This document shows, in pieces, positions 29,462 to 39,005 of a stretch of 64,000 nucleotides of DNA. Each line of letters begins with the position of its first letter. Position 1 is the stretch's first letter. A program made the translations under genes and the position numbers. Under the pieces are notes generated by a model. The model did no database searches. It was given only the letters and a program-made list of their open reading frames with translations, and was not told where the DNA came from. The DNA comes from CAVSWT01 sp963731745 (GTDB taxonomy: Bacteria; Bacteroidota; Ignavibacteria; Ignavibacteriales; Ignavibacteriaceae): positions 124,001 through 188,000 of the forward strand of contig CAVSWT010000011.1 in NCBI GenBank assembly GCA_963731745.1, in the 5' to 3' direction.

Positions 29462-29515
29462 CATCAATTCTGATTTAATTATATTTTGAAGTTTAGATTT
29501 TACAATTGATGTTTT
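29462..29515 (+). terminator. possible weak hairpin after the VWA/AAA pair
   Basis: CATCAATT (29462-29469) and AATTGATG (29504-29511) form an 8-bp inverted repeat around a 34-nt AT-rich loop, followed by TTTTAG. It may end the ATPase transcript. The loop is long and the call is weak. Confidence 0.3.
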
Positions 29516-29531
29516 AGCTTCATAATATTAA

Positions 29532-30683
29532 ATGAATCCGAAAAAAAAGAAAATTATAATTATAGGCCCGGCATATCCTTACCGCGGCGGGAATTCCCTT
29601 TTCGTCTCTTTCGTATTTGATGCATTGATAGAAAAGTTTGATGTTAAAATATATAACTACAAACTTTTGTACCCATCTTTGTTGTTCCCTGGAACTACTC
29701 AATTCGATAAAAGTAACGTTATCATAAAGAAGGCTCCCAATGAGCGAATTGTGAATTCGATAAATCCGTTTAATTGGATTTCAACGGCTGCAAAATTGAA
29801 AAAGGAAAATGCTGACTTAGTAGTGTTTGATTGGTGGCATCCTTTTTTTGGGCTTTGTCATTTTACCATTTCTGCTTTAATAAAAAAATATTATAGAAAT
29901 AGGATCCTTTTTATAACTGAAAATGTCGTGTCTCATGAAGGCAATTTTATAGATAAAACTCTTACAAAATTGGGATTAACATTTGCTTCTAAGTTTCTTG
30001 CTTTATCAGAAGTAGTTGAAAAAGAACTAAGGACACTTACTTCAAATAAAAAAATTTTTCGCTCCGAACTTCCTGTTTATGACTGCTATCAACAGAATGA
30101 ATTGAAATCCACGAAAAGTGAATTTGGTTTTTCTGAAAAGGATAAAGTCATCCTGTTTTTCGGATATGTTAGGAAATATAAAGGTTTAGATATTTTATTG
30201 GATGCTTTCTCTCATATCTCACAAATTTACCCTGGAATTAAATTATTAATTGTTGGTGAATTTTATGATGATCCGGAGGAATATTTAAATAAAATTAAGC
30301 AGAACAATATTGAAAATGATGTTACGATGATTAATGAATTTGTCCCCAATGAAGAAGTGGGAAAATATTATTCAGCTGCCGATCTGGTTATATTGCCTTA
30401 CCGAAGTGCAACACAAAGTGGAATTTTAAATGTTGCATATGGATTTCTAAAGCCGGTGGTAGTTACAAGAGTTGGAGGATTGTCCGAATTTGTACAAGAA
30501 GGTAAAACTGGTTTTGTAATAGAGCCTAATTCTGCTGAAGCAATTACGAAAGGTGTCCAAAAATATTATTCAATGAGAGATCAAATAGATTTTGAGAGAA
30601 ATATAAAAAACTTTATTTCATCAAATAGATTTGAAAAGCTTCCGCAACTGTTGGAAGACATTATTGAAGAAAGTTCAAAATGA
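29532..30683 (+). CDS. glycosyltransferase, GT4-type
   Basis: The 383-aa protein has a GT-B fold: an N-terminal PAYPYRGGNSLFVSFVFD segment and a C-terminal donor-binding domain with VILFFGYVRKYKGLDILLDA, the EX7E region near LPYRSATQSGILNVAYGF, and VVTRVGGLSEFVQEGKTGFV. Such enzymes transfer activated sugars, here probably for surface glycans. Its stop overlaps the next glycosyltransferase start by 4 nt. No close Shine-Dalgarno site was seen. The acceptor is unknown. Confidence 0.88.
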   Translation: MNPKKKKIIIIGPAYPYRGGNSLFVSFVFDALIEKFDVKIYNYKLLYPSLLFPGTTQFDKSNVIIKKAPNERIVNSINPFNWISTAAKLKKENADLVVFDWWHPFFGLCHFTISALIKKYYRNRILFITENVVSHEGNFIDKTLTKLGLTFASKFLALSEVVEKELRTLTSNKKIFRSELPVYDCYQQNELKSTKSEFGFSEKDKVILFFGYVRKYKGLDILLDAFSHISQIYPGIKLLIVGEFYDDPEEYLNKIKQNNIENDVTMINEFVPNEEVGKYYSAADLVILPYRSATQSGILNVAYGFLKPVVVTRVGGLSEFVQEGKTGFVIEPNSAEAITKGVQKYYSMRDQIDFERNIKNFISSNRFEKLPQLLEDIIEESSK

Positions 30684-31811
30684 TTTTAAAAACTGATTGT
30701 AAACATTTCCCCGGTGACAGGCCCTGCATTCCGAATAAAACTGAAGGCAAGAAGTGTGATGATTGTAATTATTACGAACCGGTCAACTTTAAAATATTAA
30801 TAATTAAACTGGATGCCATTGGTGATGTTTTAAGAACAACTTCAATTTTGCATTCACTTAAAGCCAAACATCCAGCAGCACATATCACATGGTTAACAAA
30901 AAGCAACGCCGAACAACTATTCAAAAATAATAAATTGGTTGATAGGGTCCTGCTTTATGAAGAGCCTGGTACTGTAGCAAAAATGGAAACGGAAGAGTTT
31001 GATTTATTAATCCACCCCGATGCCTCACCGACAAGCTCAGCTATCGCTGCTAAAGTAAATGCTAAATTGAAAAAGGGATATATTAGCGATAAACTCGGGA
31101 AAGTAATTCCGGTAAACGAAGATGCAATTGAATGGCTTGAAATGGGTGCCTTCGATGAATATAAAAAAAAGAATAAAAAATCCTATCAGCAAATTATACA
31201 TGAAATTGCCGGATTGAAATTTCAAAATGGTGAAATCATAATAAATCTAACAGATGAAGAGAAGAAATTTCAAAAGAGATTTTATGAAGAAAATAATTTA
31301 AGCAGGTTTGAATATTTAATAGGATTAAATACCGGTGCAAGTAAAAGATGGCAATTCAAGCAATGGCGCTTTCGATGGATATTTAGAACTAATTAAAAAA
31401 TTAACTCCAAATAAAAATATTGGAATTTTAATTTACGGTGGTCCCGAAGAAATAGAACGAAATCAAAAATTAAAAAATAATTTTCCAAATGCTATTGATA
31501 CCGGGTCTCAGAATTCACTTAGAGAATTTTTTGCTTTACTTGGACTTTCTGATATCATAGTAACCGGAGATACATTGGCTTTGCATGCTGCTACAGCTCT
31601 TAAAAAACAAACCATTTGTTTATTCGGCCCGACATCCAATGAGGAAATTGAAGATTACGATAGAATCATAAAAATAATTCCCGATATGGAATGTTTGGTT
31701 TGTTATAAACAGCGTTGTGATTTTGTTCCAAACTGTATGGATTTAATTACTGTGGAAATGGTTCTTTCTGCCATTGAAAAGGCTAGCAGAAAATTAAATA
31801 AAAAGAATTAG
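30680..31811 (+). pseudogene. GT9 heptosyltransferase-like glycosyltransferase, split by +1 frameshift
   Basis: Two overlapping frames make one GT9 protein of about 376 aa. The first (30680-31396) opens with a Cys cluster (CKHFPGDRPC, KCDDCNYYEP), then ILIIKLDAIGDVLRTTSILHSL, the typical GT9 nucleotide fold, and runs to GLNTGASKRWQFKQW. The second (31335-31811) continues in the +1 frame with DGYLELIKKLTPNKN and ends in VTGDTLALHAATALKK, the GT9 donor motif. The break is at about 31370-31374 (TTT C GAT). Either one base was gained or two lost, or it is a sequencing error. It follows the GT4 gene by ATGA overlap. If the break is real the enzyme loses its donor-binding half. Confidence 0.82.
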
Positions 31812-31840
31812 CTAAAAAGTTTTAGCCAATTCTTTTAACA
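31804..31840. terminator. bidirectional terminator between convergent genes
   Basis: AAGAATTAGCTAAAA (31804-31818) pairs with TTTTAGCCAATTCTT (31821-31835) with one A-C mismatch. T-rich sequence follows on the plus side and the A-rich start serves the minus side. It lies between the GT9 stop and the glucan phosphorylase stop and overlaps the former. Confidence 0.75.
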
Positions 31841-31842
31841 TT

Positions 31843-34416
31843 TTATTCTGCCCAATAAATAACCCCAAGTTCAAAAGGATTTATCAGTAAGGGATGTTTA
31901 GGAACAATTCTTATAGTGTAACCTTGATGCCCGCTTTTTGTGCTATTAATATTTCCTGCAAATAAATAATTAGGACTTTCATTTTCCTTTTGAGAAACAG
32001 GCTGCATTACCACGGTAGAATAAGTATGGGGATCATTAAGCTTATCAACTGGGCCAAAATATATTTGAACTTCAACATCTTTGGGAGTTAAATCACCCAA
32101 ATTTATTTCTGCGGTTACTCTATAATCTTCACCAACAAAAACTTCATCTCCGTTTTTATCAGTATGCAATTTTTCAAGTTTAATGCTTGACCAATTTTGC
32201 TTAACATATTCTTTCCATGCGGATAACTCTTTTACTTGTTCCCATTTTTTATCGGATAAAACTAATCTCTTGTTCATAGATGATTCATAAAATTTTTCAA
32301 AATATTCCTGAACCATTCTATGGGTATTGAATATCGGACCTAATTTCTTCATAGAATTTTTTACTTTGGTGACCCAGCCGCGCGGCAATCCGTCTTCAGT
32401 TCTAGAGTAAAATAAAGGGACAATTTGATTTTCTAGAGTATGATAGAATTGCCTGGCTTCAACCTCATCCTGATAATCGGTATCTAAATATTCTTCGCCA
32501 TTGCCTATTTTCCAGCCTACTTCAGGATCAAAGCCTTCAACCCACCAGCCGTCTAAAATGCTGAAGTTTAATCCGCCGTTAGCAATCACTTTCATACCTG
32601 AAGTGCCGCTGGCTTCCAATGGCCTTCGCGGGTTATTTAACCAGATGTCGCAGCCTTCAACTAAGTAATGAGCAACATTCATATCGTAATTTTCTATAAA
32701 AACTATTTTTCTCCTGAACCTTTCCTCTTTTGCCATTTGAAAAATTTCTTGTATTAATTTTTTCCCTTCGTCATCTTTTGGATGCGCTTTACCTGCAATA
32801 ATAAATTGAACAGGATGATTTTTATCATTCAGTATATCTGACAAACGATCTATATCTCTAAACATCAATGTTGCTCTTTTGTAAGTAGCAAAGCGACGAG
32901 CAAATCCTATTGTTAAGGCACTGGGATCAAGTATTTCCGAAGCTGTTTCAATTTCCGATTGACTGCCGCCGCGCTCCCTAATTTGCCTGGTTAATCTTCT
33001 CCTGGCAAAAGCAACAAGTCTTTCTCTTCTTCTTTCATGTGTTCTCCATAATTCTTCGTCGGGAATTTTATCAATTCTTTTCCATATCTCGGCGGACGAA
33101 GGATTATTTGACCAATTTTCACCAATATATTGCAGAAATAAATCTTCCATCTCCTTTGATAGATGCGAACGGATATGAATTCCATTAGTAACATATCCAA
33201 TCGGAATTTCATTAAATGGAACATTTTTATAACCGGATACCCACATCTTCCTGGATACTTCACTGTGAAGCATACTTACACCATTTATATGGCCTGCAGT
33301 GTTCATGGCAAGATGCGCCATATTGAAAACATTTAATTCACGATCCTTATAAATTGTTCCCATCGAATAAAATTCTTTATCGGAAATTTTTAACTCATTC
33401 CGATAATAATTTCCAAGATATTTTTCTACCAGATCATTTGAAAATACATCTATGCCGGCAGGGACAGGAGTATGAGTTGTGAAGATGTTTGAATAATATC
33501 CCATCTGTTTTGCTTCATTAAAATCCAGCCCGTTATTAACTATATTTGTTCTTATTCTTTCAAGTGAAAGAAAAGCAGAATGCCCTTCGTTCATATGACA
33601 AACCATAGGCTTAATATTAAACGCGTGCATTGCTCTTATTCCGCCAATTCCAAGCAGAATCTCCTGCTGAATTCGTGTTTCAGCATTACCGCCGTAAAGA
33701 GCCTGAGTTATTTTTTTATCAGAATCTGAATTCTCATCTATATTTGTATCGAGTAAGTAAAGAGGAATTCTACCTACATTTACTTTCCACACCTGGAAAA
33801 AAACTTGTCGTTCAGCCATTTGAACGGATAAGGTTAGAGGTTCGTTTTTTTCATTCAGCACTTTTTTTAACGGCAAGTTATCAAAATCATTCAACTCATA
33901 TTTTTCATGCTGCCAGCCTTCAGAATTTAAATATTGTTGAAAGTAACCTTCTTTGTAAAGCAATCCGACGCCTATTAAGGGAATGCCCAAATCGCTTGAC
34001 GCTTTTAAATGATCGCCTGCCAATACTCCTAATCCACCAGAATAAGTTTGAAGCGATTCAGTTAAACCATACTCGGCAGAGAAATAAACAATATTAAAAT
34101 TAGCAGGGTAATTATAATTTTTCTGATACCAGGTTTTTTCCCCTAAATAATCCTGCAGCTTATTATAAACTCTTTGCAGATGAGCAACAAACCCGTCGTC
34201 TCGTGAAATTTCTTCAAGCCTTTGCTGACTGATGTAACCCAGCATCATCACCGGATTATGGTGAGACTCTTCCCATAACTCTCTATCTAATCTTCTAAAA
34301 AGTTCTCTTGCATCAGCATTCCAGCTCCAATAAATATTGTAAGCAATTTCTCTAAGGTGTTCTAAATTTTCAGGTAATGAAGGAACTACATGATAAGTTC
34401 CTAATAATTTAACCAT
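31843..34416 (-). CDS. glgP: alpha-glucan (glycogen) phosphorylase, DUF3417 type
   Basis: This 857-aa GT35 enzyme releases glucose 1-phosphate from glycogen or maltodextrin using pyridoxal phosphate. The N-terminus (LPENLEHLREIAYNIYWSWN) is the DUF3417-like segment of the bacterial and archaeal alpha-glucan phosphorylase group. Other marks are YFSAEYGLTESLQTYSGG, CHMNEGHSAFLSLERI, GFARRFATYKR and EASGTSGMKVIANGG, in which the Lys binds PLP. An extra C-terminal beta domain (about 740-857) follows. GGAG lies 5 nt before the ATG. It stands alone; no glgA, glgB or glgC is beside it. Confidence 0.95.
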   Translation of the reverse strand: MVKLLGTYHVVPSLPENLEHLREIAYNIYWSWNADARELFRRLDRELWEESHHNPVMMLGYISQQRLEEISRDDGFVAHLQRVYNKLQDYLGEKTWYQKNYNYPANFNIVYFSAEYGLTESLQTYSGGLGVLAGDHLKASSDLGIPLIGVGLLYKEGYFQQYLNSEGWQHEKYELNDFDNLPLKKVLNEKNEPLTLSVQMAERQVFFQVWKVNVGRIPLYLLDTNIDENSDSDKKITQALYGGNAETRIQQEILLGIGGIRAMHAFNIKPMVCHMNEGHSAFLSLERIRTNIVNNGLDFNEAKQMGYYSNIFTTHTPVPAGIDVFSNDLVEKYLGNYYRNELKISDKEFYSMGTIYKDRELNVFNMAHLAMNTAGHINGVSMLHSEVSRKMWVSGYKNVPFNEIPIGYVTNGIHIRSHLSKEMEDLFLQYIGENWSNNPSSAEIWKRIDKIPDEELWRTHERRRERLVAFARRRLTRQIRERGGSQSEIETASEILDPSALTIGFARRFATYKRATLMFRDIDRLSDILNDKNHPVQFIIAGKAHPKDDEGKKLIQEIFQMAKEERFRRKIVFIENYDMNVAHYLVEGCDIWLNNPRRPLEASGTSGMKVIANGGLNFSILDGWWVEGFDPEVGWKIGNGEEYLDTDYQDEVEARQFYHTLENQIVPLFYSRTEDGLPRGWVTKVKNSMKKLGPIFNTHRMVQEYFEKFYESSMNKRLVLSDKKWEQVKELSAWKEYVKQNWSSIKLEKLHTDKNGDEVFVGEDYRVTAEINLGDLTPKDVEVQIYFGPVDKLNDPHTYSTVVMQPVSQKENESPNYLFAGNINSTKSGHQGYTIRIVPKHPLLINPFELGVIYWAE

Positions 34417-34594
34417 ATAATCTCCATATTAATAAAATTGTTTTGTGCTTTAAGAATATTCAAATTTTAAACTTTCGATTAAAGAAAATGAAAAATCCCG
34501 GGAAATTTTAATAAAAAAATAGTTTAAATGAAATAGGCTTATTAAATAAAAAAATCTAAATATAAATTGGATAAACTTAAATAAATTAGGCAAA

Positions 34595-37510
34595 TTACTT
34601 TAAAAGTATCATCTTTTTTATAAGAGACAATTCTCTGCCGCTGCTTCCGCTTACTTTTAATTCATAAAAATAAACACCGCTGCTTAATATTCTGCCGTTA
34701 TTATCATTTGAATTCCAATTTACTTTGTAGACTCCGGCTTGTTTATAATCATTTACAAGTTCATTTACTACTTCGCCCAATAAATCGTAAATAATTAATT
34801 TTACATTCGCTTCTTTTGGTATTCCAAACTCTATCGTGGTTGTTGGGTTAAAAGGATTCGGGTAATTTTGGTTTAAAGAATAATCCTCGGGTATAAGATT
34901 GCTGAGCTTTGTAATTGACGCTATTGAATTATTACTATAATCCAACCCAGTGATATCCTTAAATCCAATTGAACCTATGATTATACCATGTGCGGTTGAA
35001 GTATCAATAGTAATTAGATTGCCAATTTGAGAACTTGCGCCGGTTATACCGTATAATTTACCGGTATTATCAAATGTTAAATCATTCGTTGAAACATTCA
35101 AACCAGTAAAACCAACATTTGCAGTATCGCCTGTACTTAAATTAATTTTAAATATTTTATCTTTGTTTGCGCCAATTATTATATATGCCGAACCCCATAA
35201 CTCATTATTAATCGGATTAAAAGCCATTCCTGCTATATTTACTTTTGTATCAACGATAAGATTATACGTTCCATCCGAAATGTTAATTGTATATATCTTC
35301 CCGCCTTTTTGAACGGCATACAATGTTCCGCTTGTGTCAAAAGCTATGGACAATAAATCAGGTAAATCCAACTGATGTAGAAAATATGCATCCCCTTGAG
35401 TTGAGTTAACTCTGATTAAATCAGTGGAAACTGAAGAAGAACTAATTGCATAAATTATCTTGGATTTTGGATTGATTGCGATATTAGTAATACCGCCATA
35501 AGTTGATTTCCCAATTATTTCTCCTTGCCCTGTACTGATATCTATCTTTGCAAATTTTCCATCATTTAAAATCCCTGAAGAAGCATACAGCGTATTCAAT
35601 TCAGCTGAATTGATTTCAAAAGCATTGGCTTTAACAGTTATGCCATCCAGATTAGGATCATTGCTTGAAACTGAAAACATTTGATTAAATACTCCGGCGG
35701 ATTTCGGAGCAAATTGAATTTTTATTGTTATTGAATCATAACTCGTTAAAGTAAGCGGAAAATTTATATTATTGATCAAATGAAAATCACCCACAGATTG
35801 ATCTATAGTAGAAATAATTAAATCTTCTTTTCCATAATTACTTAATATTATGTCTAATGTATCGCTGTCATGATTAGCTTCGATATCTCCAAAATCTAAT
35901 TCAGATTTATTCGTAAAAGCATAAACTCCATCAAAAGGCTGCATCCTTATTTCACCAACCCATGTTCCCCATGAGTTTGCCGCAGACGCATTTTCCGAAA
36001 ACATCCAAATATTTTGCTCGTTTTCAGGATCCAGCCACATACCGCTGTAATCGCCCCAACGGTTCCTATCTCCACTGAAAGTTACTACATAGTTGCCTTT
36101 ACCCGGCTGCAATATTCTACTTCCTGAAAATCCGGCGGGATCATTGCTTAATCGAGTTGTATAAAATGAACCGGAGAATTCATCTTTGCCTGAACGGCTG
36201 TACGTTAAAGCCACATTCTGATCTTTATCAACAGCTAAAGCAGCGTAATAATACCAATGGTTATTATCTCCGAATCTAAAATTTTCAACAGCTTGGCCTT
36301 TGCGTATGTTAATTTTTACATAGTCAAGACAAGAATAGAGAGAGGAATTAGGATTTTGAATAGAATGCACAGTCCACAAAAACCCATCTCTGAATGTAGG
36401 TTCATTCCTTAAAGCACTTCCCGAACCTTCGATTAAAGGTGAACCGCCGCCTAATTGATCCGCATTTGGAGCAATGTTATAAGGCGAGATAGAAATATTT
36501 TTAGTACTGAATGATAAAGAAGCAGAGTCTATAGCATTCGATATTTTAACAACTGTCATAAAATTTCCGCCGCCATTTGGAGCATGTAATAAATAATAAT
36601 CTGAACTATCACTATAACTAATTGACGGCCTAATATTAAATATTTTTTGACTTTGATTTGGTGATGGGTATCTGATGTCCCAAACGTCAAGCCAACTTAA
36701 TTCGCCGGCAGTGTTTGCGAACAATTGACTTTTGGGAATTATTCTAATCTTGGCATATTGGAATGAACCACTAAAAGAAAATTGATTTGATGTAATAAAA
36801 ATTGCCTCTTTATTGAAACCCACACCTTCGTAGTCTCCCCAATTACTGGAAACACTATTTCCATTTTTATTGGAGGGTAGAACCCAATTATACCAAACCC
36901 CATTTGGATCTGAATCATCACTAACCGAAACTAAAAAATTACCTCTTTGAGTATTGTCATCTTGATCAAGCCAAACCATTACCCATCTCTTATCAAAATG
37001 ATCATACAAAATTTTTGGATCGAAAGAACTTACATTCGGCAAAGAAGTGGAATACCAATCATCAGCATTTATTGATTTTATTAGATTTCCTTCTTTATCC
37101 CAAATAGCAAATTTACTATTAACTGTTGCCATGATATATTTTGGACCAGCGGCAATGTAAGGATCCGGCGGAATTGAGTTGGTCATTCCAATACCTGAAA
37201 AATTTTTAATCAATATTGTTTGGGCTGAGTCTGAAGCGCCGATTTTATTTAATACTTTATCATCCAAATTTTTTACTAATGAACTGGAAATTGGAGTTAT
37301 TGAATTATCATAAACTGCAGGACCTTCATATTCAATTTCATTTCTAATTTTTTTTATTTTTGGAATTGATATCGGCGAGGTTTTTAGAAAATTATTGGTC
37401 GATACGATCACTCCTGACGAAACACTTCCCTTTACCGGGCCCTGGAAGCTTTGTGCAACTAAAAAATTACTATTAATAAATATGAGACTAAGAAGGAGGA
37501 ATTTTTTCAA
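34595..37510 (-). CDS. secreted multidomain protein with type IX secretion sorting domain
   Basis: The 971-aa protein has a signal peptide (MKKFLLLSLIFINSNFLVAQ) from a TTG start with AAGGGA 7 nt before it. Residues about 90-530 are a beta-rich region with a WGDYEGVGFN/WGDYSG pair. An ASH-like choice-of-anchor domain follows (about 535-635), then beta-propeller-like repeats (about 640-870) and a C-terminal T9SS type A domain, SLNQNYPNPFNPTTTIEFGI to the terminal KKMILLK. The C-terminal domain directs transport across the outer membrane and anchoring. The T9SS machinery is not in this window. The cargo's function is unknown, and the terminal domain is a confident call. Confidence 0.88.
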   Translation of the reverse strand: MKKFLLLSLIFINSNFLVAQSFQGPVKGSVSSGVIVSTNNFLKTSPISIPKIKKIRNEIEYEGPAVYDNSITPISSSLVKNLDDKVLNKIGASDSAQTILIKNFSGIGMTNSIPPDPYIAAGPKYIMATVNSKFAIWDKEGNLIKSINADDWYSTSLPNVSSFDPKILYDHFDKRWVMVWLDQDDNTQRGNFLVSVSDDSDPNGVWYNWVLPSNKNGNSVSSNWGDYEGVGFNKEAIFITSNQFSFSGSFQYAKIRIIPKSQLFANTAGELSWLDVWDIRYPSPNQSQKIFNIRPSISYSDSSDYYLLHAPNGGGNFMTVVKISNAIDSASLSFSTKNISISPYNIAPNADQLGGGSPLIEGSGSALRNEPTFRDGFLWTVHSIQNPNSSLYSCLDYVKINIRKGQAVENFRFGDNNHWYYYAALAVDKDQNVALTYSRSGKDEFSGSFYTTRLSNDPAGFSGSRILQPGKGNYVVTFSGDRNRWGDYSGMWLDPENEQNIWMFSENASAANSWGTWVGEIRMQPFDGVYAFTNKSELDFGDIEANHDSDTLDIILSNYGKEDLIISTIDQSVGDFHLINNINFPLTLTSYDSITIKIQFAPKSAGVFNQMFSVSSNDPNLDGITVKANAFEINSAELNTLYASSGILNDGKFAKIDISTGQGEIIGKSTYGGITNIAINPKSKIIYAISSSSVSTDLIRVNSTQGDAYFLHQLDLPDLLSIAFDTSGTLYAVQKGGKIYTINISDGTYNLIVDTKVNIAGMAFNPINNELWGSAYIIIGANKDKIFKINLSTGDTANVGFTGLNVSTNDLTFDNTGKLYGITGASSQIGNLITIDTSTAHGIIIGSIGFKDITGLDYSNNSIASITKLSNLIPEDYSLNQNYPNPFNPTTTIEFGIPKEANVKLIIYDLLGEVVNELVNDYKQAGVYKVNWNSNDNNGRILSSGVYFYELKVSGSSGRELSLIKKMILLK

Positions 37511-37550
37511 TACAGATTTCCCTTGTTATTTTAAATTTATTTGAACAAAA

Positions 37551-37558
37551 TAAAGATA
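37551..37558 (-). promoter_or_regulatory. TATCTTTA, candidate -7 box for the T9SS cargo gene
   Basis: The minus strand reads TATCTTTA 41 nt upstream of the TTG start, one mismatch from TAnnTTTG. The gene follows a hairpin at the end of the respiratory operon, so it probably has its own promoter. No clear -33 element was found. Confidence 0.3.
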
Positions 37559-37623
37559 ATAATAGAATGGGACAATAATCATTTATTGGAAATTTAGGGT
37601 AGAAATTTTTATAAACTTATTAT

Positions 37624-37664
37624 GAGTATTAAACTAAAAAATATCTCTAATATTTTTTATACTC
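37624..37664 (-). terminator. hairpin at the end of the respiratory operon
   Basis: Nested inverted repeats: GAGTAT/ATACTC outside and AAAAAATAT/ATATTTTTT inside, with a 5-nt loop, spanning the stop codon of the last operon gene. The stem is nearly all A-T and a separate T-run is not seen, so strength is uncertain. Confidence 0.4.
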
Positions 37665-38987
37665 TCCCAATATATATGTAGCCACTGCTTCAGCTTCATT
37701 TGGCTTTAAGCCCGGATTGGGCATCGGCGGGAAATCCGGATTCTTTTTTACTGGGTTCCTTATAAATGCAATTAACTGACTTTTATGGCCTTCATATTTT
37801 GGCAAAACATTTTTATATGCAGGACCCACTAATTTTCTATCAAAACGATGACATGCTGAACAAATATTATTAAAAATATCTTGACCACTTACCTGCTTCA
37901 CAGGCCCGTTTTCAGTTTCAAGTGCTGCAAGGTATTTTTCATATTTTACGTTTAATTCTTCCGATTGTAATTTGGTAGCATTACTCATCGCCATTTGATC
38001 TTTTATTATTATACTAAAAACCGCAAATAGTATAATGTAAAAAACCGGACCGCTGAACCTTAGGGTTGATTCTTTTACCATTACATAAAGAAATATATAC
38101 GCGATAAAAAATAGAATTAGAGCAATAACTGCGTATCCAAGTACATAGCCCGAAAGTGCATTTTCCGGTAGAACATAAATATCCACCATAATAAATATTG
38201 GAAGTAATACTGCAGACGTAAATGTTGTTTTAGTCGCAATTGACTTTACAATATTTTTATACGTTTCATCTAAATTTTGTTTTCCACCTTCCCAATAAAA
38301 GAATCCGAAGAAAATAACACCGCCGGTGATAGAAAACGCAGCTAGAACAAAGCTTATATATTTAACAATAACTTCAGTTGAAAATAAAGAGAATATAGAA
38401 ATTGCTTCAATTTTTGAATTAAAAGTAGTGATAGTTAAACATGCAACAATTATCCATAGTGATATATAAAGGAAAACTATTCCGTATCTGCCTGACTTTA
38501 TATTTAAATGTTCATTTCCTTTTCTATATTTTTTGATTTCCGATGATACAATTTTGTCCGAAATATTTTCCTCATCAATAGAAGAAAAGATTTCTGTAAA
38601 TGTTAAAGAATATCTATACGCATAAATTAAAATTAAACCTGAACTCAAAACTAAGAAAGCAAACATCATATAGCTGATAACGGAAATTTGAGACGAATGC
38701 AGCAATTGCGCAAATATTATTATTGACGTAAATAATGGTGCGATACCTATAATAATACCAATGCTTTTATTAACAGTCACTAAATCAATGACATCTTTAG
38801 CGAATCTTAGGTAATATTCGTTTTCTTCATTTATTCCTTTCCATCGATAATACAATGATAGCGTTGTGCCGCCAAGAACCATACCTAGAAATGGAACAAA
38901 TAAAAACTGAATTAATATTAAAAGATAATGAAGCAGCTGAATATGTTCAGAAGATTGAGGTAAAATTAATTTATCAAGAAACTCCAT
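37647..38987 (-). CDS. polytopic membrane protein with C-terminal cytochrome c domain
   Basis: The 446-aa protein has about nine to ten hydrophobic helices (residues 20-345) without a recognised cofactor motif. A C-terminal class I cytochrome c domain follows (about 365-446) with CSACH as the heme site, Met in FPPMPNPG as the probable axial ligand, and NEAEAVATYILGEY as last helix. It is the last gene of the act-cox operon, so it is likely an electron carrier tethered near the oxidase. The oxidase subunit II here has no fused cytochrome c, so this protein could serve that role. The N-terminal domain is not one I recognise. Confidence 0.75.
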   Translation of the reverse strand: MEFLDKLILPQSSEHIQLLHYLLILIQFLFVPFLGMVLGGTTLSLYYRWKGINEENEYYLRFAKDVIDLVTVNKSIGIIIGIAPLFTSIIIFAQLLHSSQISVISYMMFAFLVLSSGLILIYAYRYSLTFTEIFSSIDEENISDKIVSSEIKKYRKGNEHLNIKSGRYGIVFLYISLWIIVACLTITTFNSKIEAISIFSLFSTEVIVKYISFVLAAFSITGGVIFFGFFYWEGGKQNLDETYKNIVKSIATKTTFTSAVLLPIFIMVDIYVLPENALSGYVLGYAVIALILFFIAYIFLYVMVKESTLRFSGPVFYIILFAVFSIIIKDQMAMSNATKLQSEELNVKYEKYLAALETENGPVKQVSGQDIFNNICSACHRFDRKLVGPAYKNVLPKYEGHKSQLIAFIRNPVKKNPDFPPMPNPGLKPNEAEAVATYILGEYKKY

Positions 38988-39005
38988 TTATTTTCTCTCT
39001 TTGAA

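Noticed and set aside
31335..31400. Programmed frameshift as the first explanation for the GT9 split
   Set aside because: No stimulator such as an SD-like site or strong downstream structure is evident; insertion, phase variation or error is simpler, so it is kept only as a possibility.
32991..33263. Minus-strand frame inside glgP
   Set aside because: Wrong-frame shadow of a highly conserved enzyme.
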